Shown here one piece after another: positions 12,150 through 12,507 of a DNA stretch of 12,507 nucleotides. Under the pieces are notes generated by a model that was given only the letters and a program-made list of their open reading frames with translations, was not told the DNA's origin and searched no databases. A program made the position numbers and the translations under genes. Numbering within the stretch: position 1 is the first letter of the stretch; every line of letters starts with the position of its first letter. The stretch covers positions 1 to 12,507 of the forward strand of contig VAYJ01000078.1 of the NCBI GenBank assembly GCA_005888465.1. Reading direction: 5' to 3'. Source of the stretch: Actinomycetota bacterium. GTDB lineage: Bacteria > Actinomycetota > UBA4738.

Positions 12150-12507
12150 ATGAGACGTGTGATTGCATTTCTTGCTGGAGTCCTGCTGATCTCTTCGCTC
12201 GCGGCGACGGCATCAGCCAGCCCTTCTCCAACGGCGACGCCTCGGGCTGGGAAGGCTGAGAACTACGGCTCCAAACTCGTGTGTGGCAAGGGCAGCCCGC
12301 TCTGCGCCGAGGCCACCGACGCGCTTGGCTACCATGGCGGATATACGGGCCATGATGAACCTTCGCTCCTCTTTTATTCAGATACGGCGGGCTCGGGCAA
12401 CGAGACCAACTACCGGCTGGTCATCCCCACGGAGCCGCCAATCGTACCGAAGCAGAACGGCACCGGTGGCACCTTCAACTTCCAAGACCGCATCGCCTTT
12501 TGGTTCG
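12150..12507 (+). CDS. Secreted protein of unknown function, N-terminal part (runs off window)
   Basis: The first 119 residues are present and the frame is still open at the window end. Residues 1-23 are a Sec signal peptide (MRRVIAFLAGVLLISSLAAT, cleavage after ASA). The mature part has a Ser/Thr/Pro-rich start, C45 and C52 in LVCGKGSPLCAEA, then GYTGHDEPSLLFYS (64-77), GSGNETNYRLVIP (81-93) and GTGGTFNFQDRIAFWF. I recognise this pattern from hypothetical secreted proteins of uncultured actinobacteria and related soil lineages, but know no function. ATG 12150 is supported by GGGAGG 4 bases upstream. The two cysteines may form a disulfide. A gene-free stretch with hairpin-forming repeats precedes it and may be its leader. 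Confidence 0.78.
   Translation, partial: MRRVIAFLAGVLLISSLAATASASPSPTATPRAGKAENYGSKLVCGKGSPLCAEATDALGYHGGYTGHDEPSLLFYSDTAGSGNETNYRLVIPTEPPIVPKQNGTGGTFNFQDRIAFWF

Noticed and set aside
11284..12231. A 315-codon minus-strand frame covering the ABM-like gene and the gene-free stretch
   Set aside because: It runs against genes with clear ribosome-binding sites, shows no domain, and no start signal supports it.

Overview
This is GC-rich DNA with short or overlapping gene junctions, frequent GTG starts and a complete Pup-proteasome gene order. That gene set is the hallmark of Actinomycetota. The small proteins (zinc-knuckle protein, DVWAVG propeller, secreted GYTGHDEPSLLFYS-type protein) suggest an uncultured soil or aquatic actinobacterial lineage rather than a model genus; that placement is inference.

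Region 1 (1-6596, all minus strand) is one long co-directional block. In transcription order it holds: a membrane-anchored protein with an N-terminal 'GIWD' domain, a Rieske ferredoxin, a zinc-ribbon protein carrying a second GIWD domain, a histidine phosphatase-like protein, tRNA m1A58 methyltransferase TrmI, the proteasomal ATPase Mpa/ARC, Dop, Pup, and the first 22 codons of the 20S beta subunit PrcB, cut by the window edge. The core works as one pathway: Pup tags proteins, Dop removes (or activates) Pup, Mpa unfolds pupylated proteins and threads them into the 20S core. Mpa ends in GQYL, the docking tail. Pup already ends in Glu, so it should not need deamidation.

Region 2 (6651-8154) holds a GyrI-like ligand-binding protein (minus), a divergent small helical protein and a split-barrel flavin/F420-type protein (plus), and a 64-aa protein (minus) whose stop codon shares a CTAG with the stop of the convergent gene.

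Region 3 (8200-8994, minus) is a compact cluster: a zinc-knuckle mini-protein, a 62-aa basic protein and a cold-shock protein, closed by a strong 14-15 bp hairpin terminator.

Region 4 (9189-11113) holds a plus-strand protein with a HicB-like N-terminus and DinB-like C-terminus. Convergent with it is a secreted seven-bladed beta-propeller gene split by one in-frame TAG at the position of a conserved Trp codon.

Region 5 (11114-12507) contains a 359-bp divergent promoter region, a small ABM/EthD-like protein preceded by an operator-like dyad, a 404-bp gene-free stretch with several inverted repeats, and the start of a secreted protein running off the window.

The most notable points are the duplicated, apparently unnamed GIWD domain flanking a Rieske protein next to the proteasome operon; the single-nonsense disruption of an otherwise intact propeller; and start codons placed for leaderless transcription. 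No mobile element, CRISPR array, tRNA or rRNA was recognised.
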